The position numbers and the translations under genes are program-made. A stretch of 49,822 nt of DNA from an uncultured Aquimarina sp. (GTDB lineage Bacteria; Bacteroidota; Bacteroidia; Flavobacteriales; Flavobacteriaceae). The DNA lies in contig CANMML010000029.1 of the NCBI GenBank assembly GCA_947499005.1, forward strand, positions 1 to 49,822. Direction: 5' to 3'. Below the pieces are notes generated by a model, which was given only the letters and a program-made list of their open reading frames with translations, was not told the origin of the DNA and did not search any database. This document shows positions 33,776 through 42,816 of this stretch, piece by piece; the first letter of the stretch is position 1; the number at the start of each line of letters is the position of its first letter.

Positions 33776-34372
33776 TTATCCTCTATGACGTTCTAATAGA
33801 ATCATCATCATAAGGCTTAGAAGGATACGATCATCATCTTCTCCATTTAGAGGGTTCAATGCTTCGATTTCGAATTTTTTACCCCAAAAAGAAGGTGTTT
33901 TCTTCAGGCGAACGATCTCTTTTCCTTGTAGGTCTTTTAAAATGTAAGAAGGGTTGAATAAGTAGCCAGTAAAAATACCAAGGAACGGTATTTGACCTAG
34001 GATGCTGTCAAGTACTTTTGTCCATGGGTTTTCCTCGTTAATTTGATATTTAATCTTTTCGTTGTTATCAACTACTTGGTATTCGGCTTTCCAAATGGAT
34101 TTCCATCCTTTTCGAACTACTTTTCCGAAAGCAATATTCTCAGCATTATAAAAGTCATAAGCGGTATTAAAGTCTAGCCACTTATTCGCTCGAATTTTAT
34201 AATTAACTTTCGTTTTAGATTCATCATTATATACAGAGATATCTTCTTTTAGCTTAAATAATTTTTGTTTTACATAAGCGATGACTTTTTCGTTTGCGTC
34301 GTAAGCTGTAAAGTCATTAGAAAGTGTAGAGATATTAAAATCTAATTTTACAGGAAATTTGATGTCTTGCAT
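33776..34372 (-). CDS. LURP-one/tubby-like fold protein
   Basis: A 198-residue soluble protein with regular beta strands and a hydrophobic C-terminal helix (ILLSLMMMILLERHRG). The strand order with YDANEKVIAYVKQKLFKLKEDISVYND at the start fits LURP-one-related proteins, whose beta-barrel resembles tubby and scramblase. In bacteria these have no known role; binding of phospholipid is a guess from the fold. It is a single gene. Confidence 0.7.
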   Translation of the reverse strand: MQDIKFPVKLDFNISTLSNDFTAYDANEKVIAYVKQKLFKLKEDISVYNDESKTKVNYKIRANKWLDFNTAYDFYNAENIAFGKVVRKGWKSIWKAEYQVVDNNEKIKYQINEENPWTKVLDSILGQIPFLGIFTGYLFNPSYILKDLQGKEIVRLKKTPSFWGKKFEIEALNPLNGEDDDRILLSLMMMILLERHRG

Positions 34373-34499
34373 GAGTTTAGTTTGAGTGTATTTGTTTCAT
34401 TAAATATACTAGAACATTTTACAGGACAACTTTTTTTAGATTATTTTTAAGTAATAAGTAGTAATTTTGATTGTGCTCTATACAACAGTTGATTGAAAA

Positions 34500-35126
34500 C
34501 TATTTTTCCATCTTTCCATTAAAACGATTCATCGTTTGTGGGAGCCCAGAGAATACAAAGCTTTTTAAAGCTTCGGTGGCATCTTGTAGTCTAAATGCTA
34601 AATCCTTTTCTTCTGCGGCAGACCATTCTCCAAGAACATAGTCTACTTGTCTTCCTTTGCTAAATTCGCTACCTACTCCAAATCTAAATCTTGGGTAAGT
34701 GCTAGTGTTTAATTTGATCTCAGTATCTTTTAATCCATTATGTCCGCCAGCACTTCCTTTGGCTTTAATTCTAAAGCTTCCAAAATCAATGTGGATGTCA
34801 TCTGTGATTACCAAAAGATTATCAATAGCTACGTTTTCTTTCTCTAACCAATATTTAATAGCCTTTCCGCTAAGATTCATAAAGGTGTTGGGTTTTAATA
34901 GGGTGACACTTCGTCCTTTAATTTTGATTTTACAAACATCCCCTAATTTATCTGTTTCAAAAGAAGCATCTTGTTCTTTGGCTAATGCTTCAATGACTTT
35001 AAAGCCAATATTGTGTCTTGTTTCTGTGTATTTAGGGCCGATATTTCCGAGTCCTACTAAAAGGTATTTTTGCATATCAGATTCTTTAGGTTTTTTAGAG
35101 AAAAATGATTTTAAAATTTGAAACAT
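34500..35126 (-). CDS. pth: Peptidyl-tRNA hydrolase
   Basis: Pth recycles peptidyl-tRNA released from stalled ribosomes. The core starts at MQKYLLVGLGNIGPKY and shows TRHNIGF with the catalytic histidine, LLKPNTFMNLSGKA and GSAGGHNGLK. I chose the ATG at 35126, giving a 208-residue protein with a short basic leader (MFQILKSFFSKK) typical of flavobacterial Pth. A start at 35225 would run through the rplY terminator and into the rplY reading frame, so it is not plausible. Confidence 0.95.
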   Translation of the reverse strand: MFQILKSFFSKKPKESDMQKYLLVGLGNIGPKYTETRHNIGFKVIEALAKEQDASFETDKLGDVCKIKIKGRSVTLLKPNTFMNLSGKAIKYWLEKENVAIDNLLVITDDIHIDFGSFRIKAKGSAGGHNGLKDTEIKLNTSTYPRFRFGVGSEFSKGRQVDYVLGEWSAAEEKDLAFRLQDATEALKSFVFSGLPQTMNRFNGKMEK

Positions 35127-35136
35127 AGGTATAAAA

Positions 35137-35163
35137 AAAGCACTCCAAATATAGAGTGCTTTT
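35137..35163 (-). terminator. Terminator after rplY
   Basis: AAAAGCACTC (35137-35146) and GAGTGCTTTT (35154-35163) form a tight stem on the minus strand, followed by an A/T run. It lies between rplY and pth and should reduce read-through to pth. Confidence 0.85.
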
Positions 35164-35184
35164 GTGTTATATAAAAAACAAGTT

Positions 35185-35781
35185 TTATTCAGCAGCAGCA
35201 GCTTCAGCAGCAGCTTCTTCTTCATCAGCGATTGCGTTACGAGAATTTTTAACTTGACATACTACAGTATTCTCAGGGTGTAAGAATTCAAACCCTTCAG
35301 AATCTAATTGAGTAATATATAGTTTGTTCCCGATTTTCAATTCAGAAATATCTGCAGAAATTTCGTCAGGCAAGTTTGCAGCTAAACCTTTAACTTTTAA
35401 ACGACGAGTGTTGAACTTTAAGTTCCCCCCTAAAGCAACCCCAGGAGATTTCCCTACAGTACGTACAGGAATTTCCATAGTAATTGGCTTGTCGTCAAAG
35501 ATTTGTACGAAATCGATGTGTAGGATGGCATCAGTTACAGGGTGAAACTGAATGTCTTGTAATACAGCGTTAATGCTAGTTCCGTTATCCAAAGTGATCG
35601 TTACTGTGTGTACGTCTGGAGTATAAACTAACTTTAAAAAGTTGTTGTTAGGAGCAGCAAAATGTGTTACAGTGTCACCACCATAAACAACACAAGGTAC
35701 CTGTCCAGCATTACGTAAGTCTTTCGTTGATTTCTTCCCTACGCTTTCTCTTTGAGATGCATTGATTGTTAATGATTTCAT
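35185..35781 (-). CDS. rplY: 50S ribosomal protein L25 (Ctc form)
   Basis: The 198-residue long form of L25, which binds 5S rRNA. The N-terminal domain ([24 protein letters not shown]) and the C-terminal beta domain are both present; the extreme C-terminus is an alanine- and glutamate-rich tail. It lies 23 bp after prs in the same direction, a common flavobacterial arrangement, and is followed by its own terminator. Confidence 0.97.
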   Translation of the reverse strand: MKSLTINASQRESVGKKSTKDLRNAGQVPCVVYGGDTVTHFAAPNNNFLKLVYTPDVHTVTITLDNGTSINAVLQDIQFHPVTDAILHIDFVQIFDDKPITMEIPVRTVGKSPGVALGGNLKFNTRRLKVKGLAANLPDEISADISELKIGNKLYITQLDSEGFEFLHPENTVVCQVKNSRNAIADEEEAAAEAAAAE

Positions 35782-35804
35782 TAAAAAATATTTAAAAAAT
35801 TAAA

Positions 35805-36752
35805 TTACATTAAAAATTTACCGCTAATCGATCTGTTTTCATTCACACTTTTCAGTACTTCTGCAAACAATTCGGCACAACTAATTACGGTAATCTTATT
35901 AGTTGGTTTATCTTCTTTTAAAGGAATCGTGTCTGTAACGATTAACTCCTCTAGTTTCGAATTTTCAATTCTTTCATAAGCTTCTCCTGATAATACTGGG
36001 TGAGTTGCTATGGCGCGAACCGATAAAGCTCCTCTTTCCATCATCAAATCAGCTGCTTTCGTTAATGTCCCAGCAGTGTCTACCATGTCATCCACTAAGA
36101 TTACATTTCTTCCTTCTACATTACCAATAAGTTCCATGAAAGAAACTTTATTTGCTTTTTCACGTTGCTTATAACAAATTACGACATCGCTTTCCATTTT
36201 CTTGGCATAAGAGTATGCCCTTTTAGAACCTCCCATGTCAGGAGATGCGATGGTCATATTGTCAATTTTCATAGCCTCTAAATGAGGGATGAAAATGGTG
36301 GAAGCAAAAAGGTGATCTACGGGCTTTTCGAAAAAACCTTGAATTTGCGCTGCGTGCAAATCCATAGTAATGATCCTTGTTGCTCCTGCTGTTTCTAACA
36401 TTTTTGCAATCAGCTTAGCGGCAATTGGCACTCTAGACTTGTCTTTTCTATCTTGGCGGGCCCATCCGTAATAAGGGATTACCGCTGTGATGTGTCTAGC
36501 AGAAGCTCTTTTTGCAGCATCTAGCATTAATAGCAATTCCATTAAATGATCTGCACTTGGATTAGTAGATCCTATTAAGAACACACGTAATCCTCGGACA
36601 GACTCTTCAAATGAAGGCTGGTATTCTCCATCACTGTAAGTGGATGTAATTACATTTCCTAGTTTGGCGCCATATTTCTCGGCGATTTTCTCGGCTAATA
36701 CTTTACTTTGTTTACAAGCAAAAAACTTAGCTTCTGGAAATTGTTGGCTCAT
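35805..36752 (-). CDS. prs: Ribose-phosphate pyrophosphokinase
   Basis: Prs makes PRPP from ribose 5-phosphate and ATP for nucleotide, histidine and tryptophan synthesis. The 315-residue protein has the ATP motif YYGWARQDRKDKSR, the flexible loop region KRAYSYAKKM and the PRPP-binding loop VDDMVDTAGTL. It heads the prs-rplY unit. Confidence 0.97.
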   Translation of the reverse strand: MSQQFPEAKFFACKQSKVLAEKIAEKYGAKLGNVITSTYSDGEYQPSFEESVRGLRVFLIGSTNPSADHLMELLLMLDAAKRASARHITAVIPYYGWARQDRKDKSRVPIAAKLIAKMLETAGATRIITMDLHAAQIQGFFEKPVDHLFASTIFIPHLEAMKIDNMTIASPDMGGSKRAYSYAKKMESDVVICYKQREKANKVSFMELIGNVEGRNVILVDDMVDTAGTLTKAADLMMERGALSVRAIATHPVLSGEAYERIENSKLEELIVTDTIPLKEDKPTNKITVISCAELFAEVLKSVNENRSISGKFLM

Positions 36753-36856
36753 AATTAAATCCTTCTTTTACAATGTTGTAAATGCAAACTGTTCTAACAG
36801 GTCGCAAAAGTAGTTATTTATTTTTGGATAACATGAAATAAAACTTTGTAATATGG

Positions 36857-36885
36857 TTGCGGAATCAAAACTTTTTATATTTTTG
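36857..36885 (+). promoter_or_regulatory. Promoter of the tRNA-Leu gene
   Basis: TTG (36857-36859), 18 bases, then TATTTTTG (36878-36885): both Bacteroidetes -33 and -7 elements at normal spacing. The -7 element ends 13 bases before the first base of the tRNA. Confidence 0.7.
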
Positions 36886-36898
36886 CCGTCCGATTGAA

Positions 36899-36980
36899 GC
36901 TCAAGTGGTGGAACTGGTAGACACGTTGGATTCAAAATCCAATGCTTTCGGGCGTGCGGGTTCGATTCCCGCCTTGAGTA
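36899..36980 (+). tRNA. tRNA-Leu (CAA anticodon)
   Basis: The acceptor stem pairs GCTCAAG with CTTGAGT (G-U at the first position) and the discriminator is A. The D arm is GTGGAACTGGTAGACAC, the anticodon loop TTCAAAA gives anticodon CAA (reading UUG), a long variable arm marks a class II tRNA, and the T loop is TTCGATT. CCA is not encoded. Confidence 0.95.
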
Positions 36981-36982
36981 CA

Positions 36983-37028
36983 AAAGCCTTTTTAATCTGT
37001 TGATTAGAAAGGCTTTGTTGTTTTTTTT
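36983..37028 (+). terminator. Terminator of the tRNA-Leu gene
   Basis: A 15-bp stem (36983-36997 with 37002-37016, one G-U pair) around the loop TGTT is followed by GTTG and eight T. Confidence 0.9.
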
Positions 37029-37167
37029 GTGGAATATTTATAGAACCAAAATGGATCAAGACCAATTGTTGTGGTTAAGCAAATATTTGAGTTAATCTAT
37101 ATAGAAGAATTAGCACCTCCTTACTTTCCTATTTTCCTTCAATACTATTCTAATGCATAATTCGGAT

Positions 37168-37175
37168 TAAATTTG
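37168..37175 (+). promoter_or_regulatory. -7 promoter element before the LytS-type kinase
   Basis: TAAATTTG fits TAnnTTTG and ends 18 bases before the chosen ATG at 37194, which argues against the TTG start inside this element. Confidence 0.5.
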
Positions 37176-37193
37176 TGCAAGCTTAAGAATAAA

Positions 37194-38240
37194 ATGAAAA
37201 AAACGACAACACCTTCTGGTATTCCAAAAGTTAATCTAGCAATAATAACCCTTATTGGTTTTGCAATTTCATTTTTGATTAATTTGAGTAAATTTCTCGC
37301 ATTCATAGATCCCGAATTATCTTTTTTCGAAGAATCAGATATTGGAGTATTACCTGTATACATTTATAGACTTTTATCATTTACCGTTTACTGTAGTCTC
37401 ATTATATACATAAACGCTTCTTCGTATCTAGATATAAAGTTGAGTAAGCTTAATAATTATTTAAAAACAGTAGTCAAAGGTGTTATCAATGCAACGATTT
37501 GTTTTTTTACTTTTCTACTATTCTTTTACATAAACGATGTTTTAATACATAAAGTTTCAGCACACGAGGTTACAGGGCTTCGCTTTATATGGATTTTTAT
37601 GTTACTATTATGTATTCTAATAGCTGCGATAATAAAGCTTCGGTTGAAGCAACACGCTGTCGAATTAGAAAAAGAACAATTATTAAAATATAATATTCAA
37701 AATGAATTAAAAGCACTTCATAATCAACTCGATCCACATTTCTTGTTTAATTCTTTGAATTCGTTAAATTATGTCATTAAGAATTTACCAAACGAAGCAA
37801 CAAATTATGTAGATAAGTTATCGGTAATATATCGATATATTTTAGAGAGTAAAAATAGAGATACAGTTTCGGTTAAGGAAGAATTAGATTATTTATCCAA
37901 TTACAATGATTTAATGAGATTTCGATATGGCGATAATTTTAAAGTAAGTATCGATTTGTCTCCTGAAGTTTTGGAAATACAGATCCCAATACTAGCTTTA
38001 CAGATACTTGTTGAAAACGCAATAAAGCATAATGAGATTTCTAAAGAATTCCCATTACTGATATCAATTTACAATACGTCAAATGCCATTGTAGTTGAAA
38101 ATAAAATTCAGAATAAATTAAGTCCTGTCAATAGCTCTAAAGAAGGTTTATTAAACCTTTCTAAAAGATATCGGTTACTTAAAGGGAGGCAAGTAGGAAT
38201 TAGAAATGATCTTTTTTTCCAAGTAAAATTGCCTTATTGA
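37194..38240 (+). CDS. LytS/YehU-type sensor histidine kinase
   Basis: A 348-residue membrane kinase. Four membrane helices (about 13-33, 52-72, 92-115, 128-148) are followed by a coiled coil and the His_kinase domain with the motif LDPHFLFNSLNSL (His182), then a HATPase domain (LQILVENAIKHNE as N box, a short degenerate G box near the end). This type normally phosphorylates a LytTR regulator, and one follows 48 bp downstream. There is no large extracellular domain, so sensing probably occurs in the membrane. The ATG at 37194 was chosen because the promoter element overlaps the longer start. Confidence 0.92.
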   Translation: MKKTTTPSGIPKVNLAIITLIGFAISFLINLSKFLAFIDPELSFFEESDIGVLPVYIYRLLSFTVYCSLIIYINASSYLDIKLSKLNNYLKTVVKGVINATICFFTFLLFFYINDVLIHKVSAHEVTGLRFIWIFMLLLCILIAAIIKLRLKQHAVELEKEQLLKYNIQNELKALHNQLDPHFLFNSLNSLNYVIKNLPNEATNYVDKLSVIYRYILESKNRDTVSVKEELDYLSNYNDLMRFRYGDNFKVSIDLSPEVLEIQIPILALQILVENAIKHNEISKEFPLLISIYNTSNAIVVENKIQNKLSPVNSSKEGLLNLSKRYRLLKGRQVGIRNDLFFQVKLPY

Positions 38241-38288
38241 CGATGTTTTCTTTTTTTGTATATTGATGCTAACTAACCAACTATTACA

Positions 38289-39065
38289 ATGAATGTATTA
38301 ATCATTGAAGATGAGGAGTCTGCTAGCATTCATTTGCAAAATTTATTGCAAGAAATCGATCCCCAGATTATCGCAGTAAAAGTTTTGGATAGCATAAAGT
38401 CGGCTTTAAAGTATTTGAAACAGAATACGAATTTCGAGCTTATTTTTATGGATGTTCATTTAGCAGACGGCTTGTGTTTTGAAATTTTTAAAAAAATAGA
38501 AATTAATAAGCCAATTATTTTTACATCGGCCTACGATCAATACGCATTAGATGCTTTTTCTGCAAATAGTATTCATTACGTATTAAAGCCAATTACTTAT
38601 GATTCTATATCAACTGCAGTTCATAAATTCAAACAGTTTTATGCGAATAAGAATCAATTAAACTTTGATACAAGAGTACTTTTAAACTTATTACAAGCCC
38701 ATTCAAAAAAATACATTCGATCCTTATTAATTTACTCTAGAAATGGATTAATCCCTATTGATTGTGATGAATTCGCAGATTTTTATATGGATGAAGGCAT
38801 TGTTAGAGGGGTTACGTTTAACAATATTACATATACGATCGATAAAAAAATGAGTGAACTAGAGGAGGATCTTGATCCTTGTGTTTTCTTTAGAGTTAGT
38901 CGACAGTTTATTATTAATATACGTGCTATCAAAAAAATTCAACCATCGGCATATGGTAAATCTGTTTTGCAAATAAAACCGAACTATGATGGACAAATTG
39001 TAGTTAGTAAAGCTAAAACTCCTACTTTGAAAAAGTGGATAGAATTTAGTTCAAATGCGATATAA
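38289..39065 (+). CDS. LytTR-family response regulator
   Basis: A 258-residue regulator. The receiver domain has Asp9-Glu-Glu in IIEDEES, phosphoacceptor Asp55 (IFMDVHLADG) and the lysine in VLKPITYD. The C-terminal LytTR domain (about 155-255; RSLLIYSRNGLIPID, CVFFRVSRQFIINIRAIKKI) binds DNA through beta strands, usually at paired direct repeats. It is the partner of the kinase just upstream. Target genes are likely the efflux operon or the AraC gene downstream, by position. Confidence 0.95.
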   Translation: MNVLIIEDEESASIHLQNLLQEIDPQIIAVKVLDSIKSALKYLKQNTNFELIFMDVHLADGLCFEIFKKIEINKPIIFTSAYDQYALDAFSANSIHYVLKPITYDSISTAVHKFKQFYANKNQLNFDTRVLLNLLQAHSKKYIRSLLIYSRNGLIPIDCDEFADFYMDEGIVRGVTFNNITYTIDKKMSELEEDLDPCVFFRVSRQFIINIRAIKKIQPSAYGKSVLQIKPNYDGQIVVSKAKTPTLKKWIEFSSNAI

Positions 39066-39173
39066 GGCACCTCGTTACTTATTTTGTCTACTTCATGTTA
39101 TTTTATAGTACTCCCGACTCTAATACCATTTAATTTTGATAGTACCAACTACTTCCATTCTGCTGTCAAGGTG

Positions 39174-39194
39174 TTCTATATGTTTTATATAGAA
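39174..39194. promoter_or_regulatory. Inverted repeat 50 bases before the AraC gene
   Basis: TTCTATAT and ATATAGAA (39174-39181 and 39187-39194) with a GTTTT spacer form a perfect 8-bp inverted repeat. It could be an operator or a short hairpin in the leader. Confidence 0.4.
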
Positions 39195-39243
39195 TAGTTT
39201 CGAGAACTGTTGGCTATGTTTTTAACTGTAAAAATATTGAGTC

Positions 39244-39825
39244 ATGAAACAGGATTACTATGCTTATCAAGTATCTAGTATTAATAAGTTCATAATAGAG
39301 ATACAAAGTACAGGTATTAATGTATCTAAATACATTTCGAAAAGCAATTTAAAATACTTTGACCTTTCATTTCCATCTAACATAGTACCCTCAAAAGTAT
39401 TACACGATTTTTTGCGAATCATAAGGCGAAGCGGTAATACCCAAGTTGCAGAAATTATTGATAATTTAAATTTAGATAGACTTGTGTTTAATGATTATCA
39501 GAAGACAGGAATTACAGCATTAGTAGAAAAAGTATTAGAAAGTTATCAATCGGGTTATATCCCAACCTTGAAAATTCTATCCGAACATTTCAATACCTCA
39601 GAAAGTACCTTCAAAAGATTATTAAAATCAGAAAAAACACAGTTCTCTAAAATATTAGAAGAAATCCTTTTTCATAAGGCGGTTACATTACTTTCTAAAT
39701 CCGATTTAAATATAGTCTTAGTTAGTGAACAACTAGGGTATAGTGATAGCACAAACTTTATTAGGTCTTTCAAAAAATGGACTGGAATAACGCCAGCTGT
39801 ATATAGAAACAATTTTATTTATTAA
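39244..39825 (+). CDS. AraC-family transcription regulator
   Basis: A 193-residue protein. The C-terminal 100 residues hold two helix-turn-helix units: LKILSEHFNTSESTFKRLLKSE and VSEQLGYSDSTNFIRSFKKWTGITPAVYR, the latter being the AraC signature. The N-terminal 90 residues are short and unlike a sugar-binding cupin; I see no clear ligand domain. It follows the LytTR regulator by 178 bp and precedes the small Spy-like gene by 10 bp, so it is likely part of the control of this block. Confidence 0.92.
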   Translation: MKQDYYAYQVSSINKFIIEIQSTGINVSKYISKSNLKYFDLSFPSNIVPSKVLHDFLRIIRRSGNTQVAEIIDNLNLDRLVFNDYQKTGITALVEKVLESYQSGYIPTLKILSEHFNTSESTFKRLLKSEKTQFSKILEEILFHKAVTLLSKSDLNIVLVSEQLGYSDSTNFIRSFKKWTGITPAVYRNNFIY

Positions 39826-39835
39826 AACTTGAAAT

Positions 39836-40249
39836 ATGAAATATTTTATTTCCCTTCTTTTATTTATTTCTACAATTACTGTCTTTGGACAAACTTTTGA
39901 AGAAAAATTAGCCGAACGTGCTTTAAACAAAGTAGACCTATATACTTCCAAAGAGAATGATAATCTTCAAGCCTTTTATGCAGAGGAGATAGAAAAAATG
40001 GAACTATCAGAACAAATTACAGAAGAGTATTATATGACGCTAACCTATTATACAAATAAAATGGAGCGTCTTGGATCTAAGGATAAAGACTATAGCGATT
40101 CGGAATTGAAAACGAAATTCGACGGATTAGTTGCTGATTTAAATACAGAAATGCACGAAATCTTAACGGATAATCAATTTAAAATACACAAGGAAGCTTT
40201 TAATAAAATCATCGAAAGTGTATATGTACGCAAAGAGTGGAAGAAATAA
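39836..40249 (+). CDS. Small secreted helical protein (Spy/CpxP-like pattern)
   Basis: A 137-residue protein with a signal peptide (cut after about residue 18, FGQ). The mature part is all-helical and strongly charged, with EILTDNQFKIHKEAFNKIIESVY resembling the LTxxQ-type segment of Spy/CpxP proteins, which are periplasmic chaperones induced by envelope stress. The likeness is weak and judged by eye. It lies 10 bp after the AraC gene. Confidence 0.65.
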   Translation: MKYFISLLLFISTITVFGQTFEEKLAERALNKVDLYTSKENDNLQAFYAEEIEKMELSEQITEEYYMTLTYYTNKMERLGSKDKDYSDSELKTKFDGLVADLNTEMHEILTDNQFKIHKEAFNKIIESVYVRKEWKK

Positions 40250-40480
40250 ATTCTTTAAATAGTGTATGTCTTTTTAAAGAAATAAATCACCAACCCAAAA
40301 CGAACTAAAAATGGAACCCCTGTAACTATCATAAGTCATAATTGTCCCTCGCAATCTGTTTAAGATTTTCATTATAAATCATTACGATAAGTATGATGAA
40401 CTTTCAAAATGAATTCGGCGTGATGTTTTAAATGACAGTAGTATTATGTAAGACAGGTTTCCGCTATTAAAACTAGCTAA
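40250..40480. other. Leader region of the efflux operon
   Basis: This 231-bp region precedes the TolC-fusion gene and must hold its promoter. An inverted repeat TTCTTTAAA / TTTAAAGAA (40251-40259 and 40273-40281) stands right after the Spy-like stop codon and may end that transcript. I found no perfect TAnnTTTG element and no clear LytTR repeat pair. Confidence 0.45.
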
Positions 40481-42811
40481 ATGAAACAAATACTAACTAT
40501 TCTTCTCTTTTTTATTAGCATAGCCAGTTGCTTTTCTCAATCGAATACTACAGTTAAGATTGGGATACTAAGTGAAAAAAAGATAGAAGATCACCAAGTG
40601 CTTAAAGAAAAGTTACAGCAAGAAATAAGAGCGGTTGCTGGAAATGACGTTACCGTAATTTTCGAGCCTACTTTGTATAATAATAATGACATCGAAAAAG
40701 CGAAAAGCAATTACGATAGCTATATTAAAGCCGATGTCGATATTATACTCTCTTTTGGTGTAGTCAATCATTTTATGCTTGAGGAGAAAGATACCTTTCA
40801 AAAGCCAACCATTATAGTAGGAAGTGTAAAAGCTGATTTTGGGAAAAAAATTGACGAAAAAACAACTTCGGCAATTAACAATCTTACGTACCTGATTACT
40901 CCAATTTCTTATAAAAAGGATTTGGACACGTTTTCAGCTCTCTATGAATATGAAAATATCGGGATTGTTGTTGATGATTATTTGATAGAATTATTGAATT
41001 TAAAGGAGACTTTCGATAATTACTTTTCTAATAAAAAAGCAAAATACACGCTTATAGCCGCGACCAATGTTGAAAATGCAATACATCAATTAAAGAATAT
41101 TGATGCAGTGTATTTAGCAGAAGGCTACGAGACCTCTTCGGAAAACTTTTTAAAATTAATAGATGCTATTAATAATGAAAAACTACCTTCATTTTCTTCT
41201 TTTCGTAGGGCCGATGTCGAAAAAGGAATATTAGCAACCAACCAACCCGAAACTAATTTAGATCAATACTTTAGGCGAATAGCGTTAAGTATCGAATCGA
41301 TTATTAATGGAAAAAACGCTAAGGATTTACCTGTATTTATTACTTACGATCAAGAGTTAACAATTAACTATAATACGGCTAAAAAAATAGGATTTCCACT
41401 TCGTTACAGTATGTTAGGGCAAGCTAATTTTATCAGTGGTGTCAATAATAATACCGCAGATGAAGTCTATTCAATTATAGATATTATGAAAGGAGTGGTA
41501 GATGATAACCTATCCTTAAATGCTCAAGAAAAATCAATTGATTTAAGCAATCAAGATCTTAAAATAGCTAAAAGTAATTACTTGCCAAATGTATCGACAG
41601 CAGTGTCTAGTACGTATACCGATCCTAAAGTAGCTTCTATTATTAATCCAGAATTTGCTACTGCTGGAGCCGTAAGCTTACAACAAACGATATTAAACGA
41701 ATCTGCCAATGCTAATATTAGTATTAGTAAAAGTAATTTGAAAGCACAGCAAGAAAGCTACAATGCTACAGAATTAGATGCGATATTAGATGCTTCATTG
41801 GTGTATTTTGATGCACTTATTGCAAAAACAAATGCAAATATCCAAAATCAAAACCTGCAGCTTACCAAAAAGAATCTTCAGATAGCAAAGCAAAATTTTG
41901 ATGCAGGAGCTTCTGGGAAAAGTGATGTACTGCGATTTAGAAGTGAACTTGCTCAGAATACACAGAGTTTAGTGGAAGCTACAAATAATTTACAGCAGCG
42001 TTTTTATGCGATAAACCAATTAATGAATAAACCTATAGATGGGCTTATCGATGTCGAAGATGTATTTTTAGAAACAGGCGTTTTTAAGAATTATAATTAC
42101 ACAGCATTAAAAGAAATTTTAGACAATCCTAAACTAAGACCTTATTTTACTGAGTTTTTAATCGAAGAAGCTAAAAAAAACGCCCCAGAATTAAAAAATA
42201 TAGGCTACAATTTAGAAGCGAATGAGCGTAATTATAGATTAAATAACACAGGAAGATTTATACCTACTGTAGCATTACAAGGTCAATATAGTTTGGTGCT
42301 TAATCAATCGGGAAAAGGTGCGCCATCGGGTGGAGCTCCCGACCCTCGAGGTACATATAATTTAGGGTTGAATTTATCCTTACCTATTTTTCAGCAAAAT
42401 CAACGAAATATCAATAAGCAGACTGCATTAATTCAAAAAGATCAGCTTAATTTAAACAAAGAAAGTATCGAGTTGAACCTTGATAAATCGGTAAATGACT
42501 TGGTACTAAATTTAGTGAACCAAATAGCAAATATTGAAATTTCAAAGATAGCAGAAGAAACAGCGAAAGAAAGTTTAGCACTTTCTCAAAACGCATATAC
42601 TAAAGGAGCAATTCCTTTAATACAACTTATAGATGCCCAAAATAATTATTTGCAATCTCAGCTCAGCAATGCAACAGCAAATTACAACTATCTATTAACG
42701 TCAATGCAATTAGAAAGATCTATTGGTTACTTCTTTTTAATGAATACCGAAGAAAGTAATAAAGATTTCACTCAAAGAGCTACTCAATACATTCTAAATA
42801 AAAATAATTAA
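40481..42811 (+). CDS. TolC-family outer-membrane protein fused to a substrate-binding domain
   Basis: A 776-residue protein with a signal peptide (1-20). Residues 24 to about 335 look like a periplasmic substrate-binding fold of the ABC_sub_bind type (TVKIGILSEKK, VDIILSFGVVNHF, PTIIVGSV, IGIVVDDYL, DAVYLAEGYE, PSFSSFRRADVEKGIL). After a linker, residues about 345-770 form a TolC-like domain with long helical repeats (SIDLSNQDLKIAKSNYLPNVS and TAKESLALSQNAYTKGAIPLIQLIDAQNNYL). TolC alone is normally about 450 residues, so the N-terminal 320 residues are an extra ligand-binding module. It heads an operon with an adaptor and an RND permease. I infer ligand-gated or ligand-sensing efflux; the ligand is unknown. 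Confidence 0.85.
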   Translation: MKQILTILLFFISIASCFSQSNTTVKIGILSEKKIEDHQVLKEKLQQEIRAVAGNDVTVIFEPTLYNNNDIEKAKSNYDSYIKADVDIILSFGVVNHFMLEEKDTFQKPTIIVGSVKADFGKKIDEKTTSAINNLTYLITPISYKKDLDTFSALYEYENIGIVVDDYLIELLNLKETFDNYFSNKKAKYTLIAATNVENAIHQLKNIDAVYLAEGYETSSENFLKLIDAINNEKLPSFSSFRRADVEKGILATNQPETNLDQYFRRIALSIESIINGKNAKDLPVFITYDQELTINYNTAKKIGFPLRYSMLGQANFISGVNNNTADEVYSIIDIMKGVVDDNLSLNAQEKSIDLSNQDLKIAKSNYLPNVSTAVSSTYTDPKVASIINPEFATAGAVSLQQTILNESANANISISKSNLKAQQESYNATELDAILDASLVYFDALIAKTNANIQNQNLQLTKKNLQIAKQNFDAGASGKSDVLRFRSELAQNTQSLVEATNNLQQRFYAINQLMNKPIDGLIDVEDVFLETGVFKNYNYTALKEILDNPKLRPYFTEFLIEEAKKNAPELKNIGYNLEANERNYRLNNTGRFIPTVALQGQYSLVLNQSGKGAPSGGAPDPRGTYNLGLNLSLPIFQQNQRNINKQTALIQKDQLNLNKESIELNLDKSVNDLVLNLVNQIANIEISKIAEETAKESLALSQNAYTKGAIPLIQLIDAQNNYLQSQLSNATANYNYLLTSMQLERSIGYFFLMNTEESNKDFTQRATQYILNKNN

Positions 42812-42816
42812 CGATT

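Noticed and set aside
35127..35225. N-terminal extension of pth
   Set aside because: It would run through the rplY terminator and into the rplY coding sequence.
36768..36983. 71-aa minus-strand reading frame
   Set aside because: It runs over the tRNA-Leu gene; its sequence is the reverse of the tRNA and its promoter.
40251..40281. Strong terminator after the Spy-like gene
   Set aside because: The stem is only A/T-rich and has no T run, so I list it only as an inverted repeat in the leader region.
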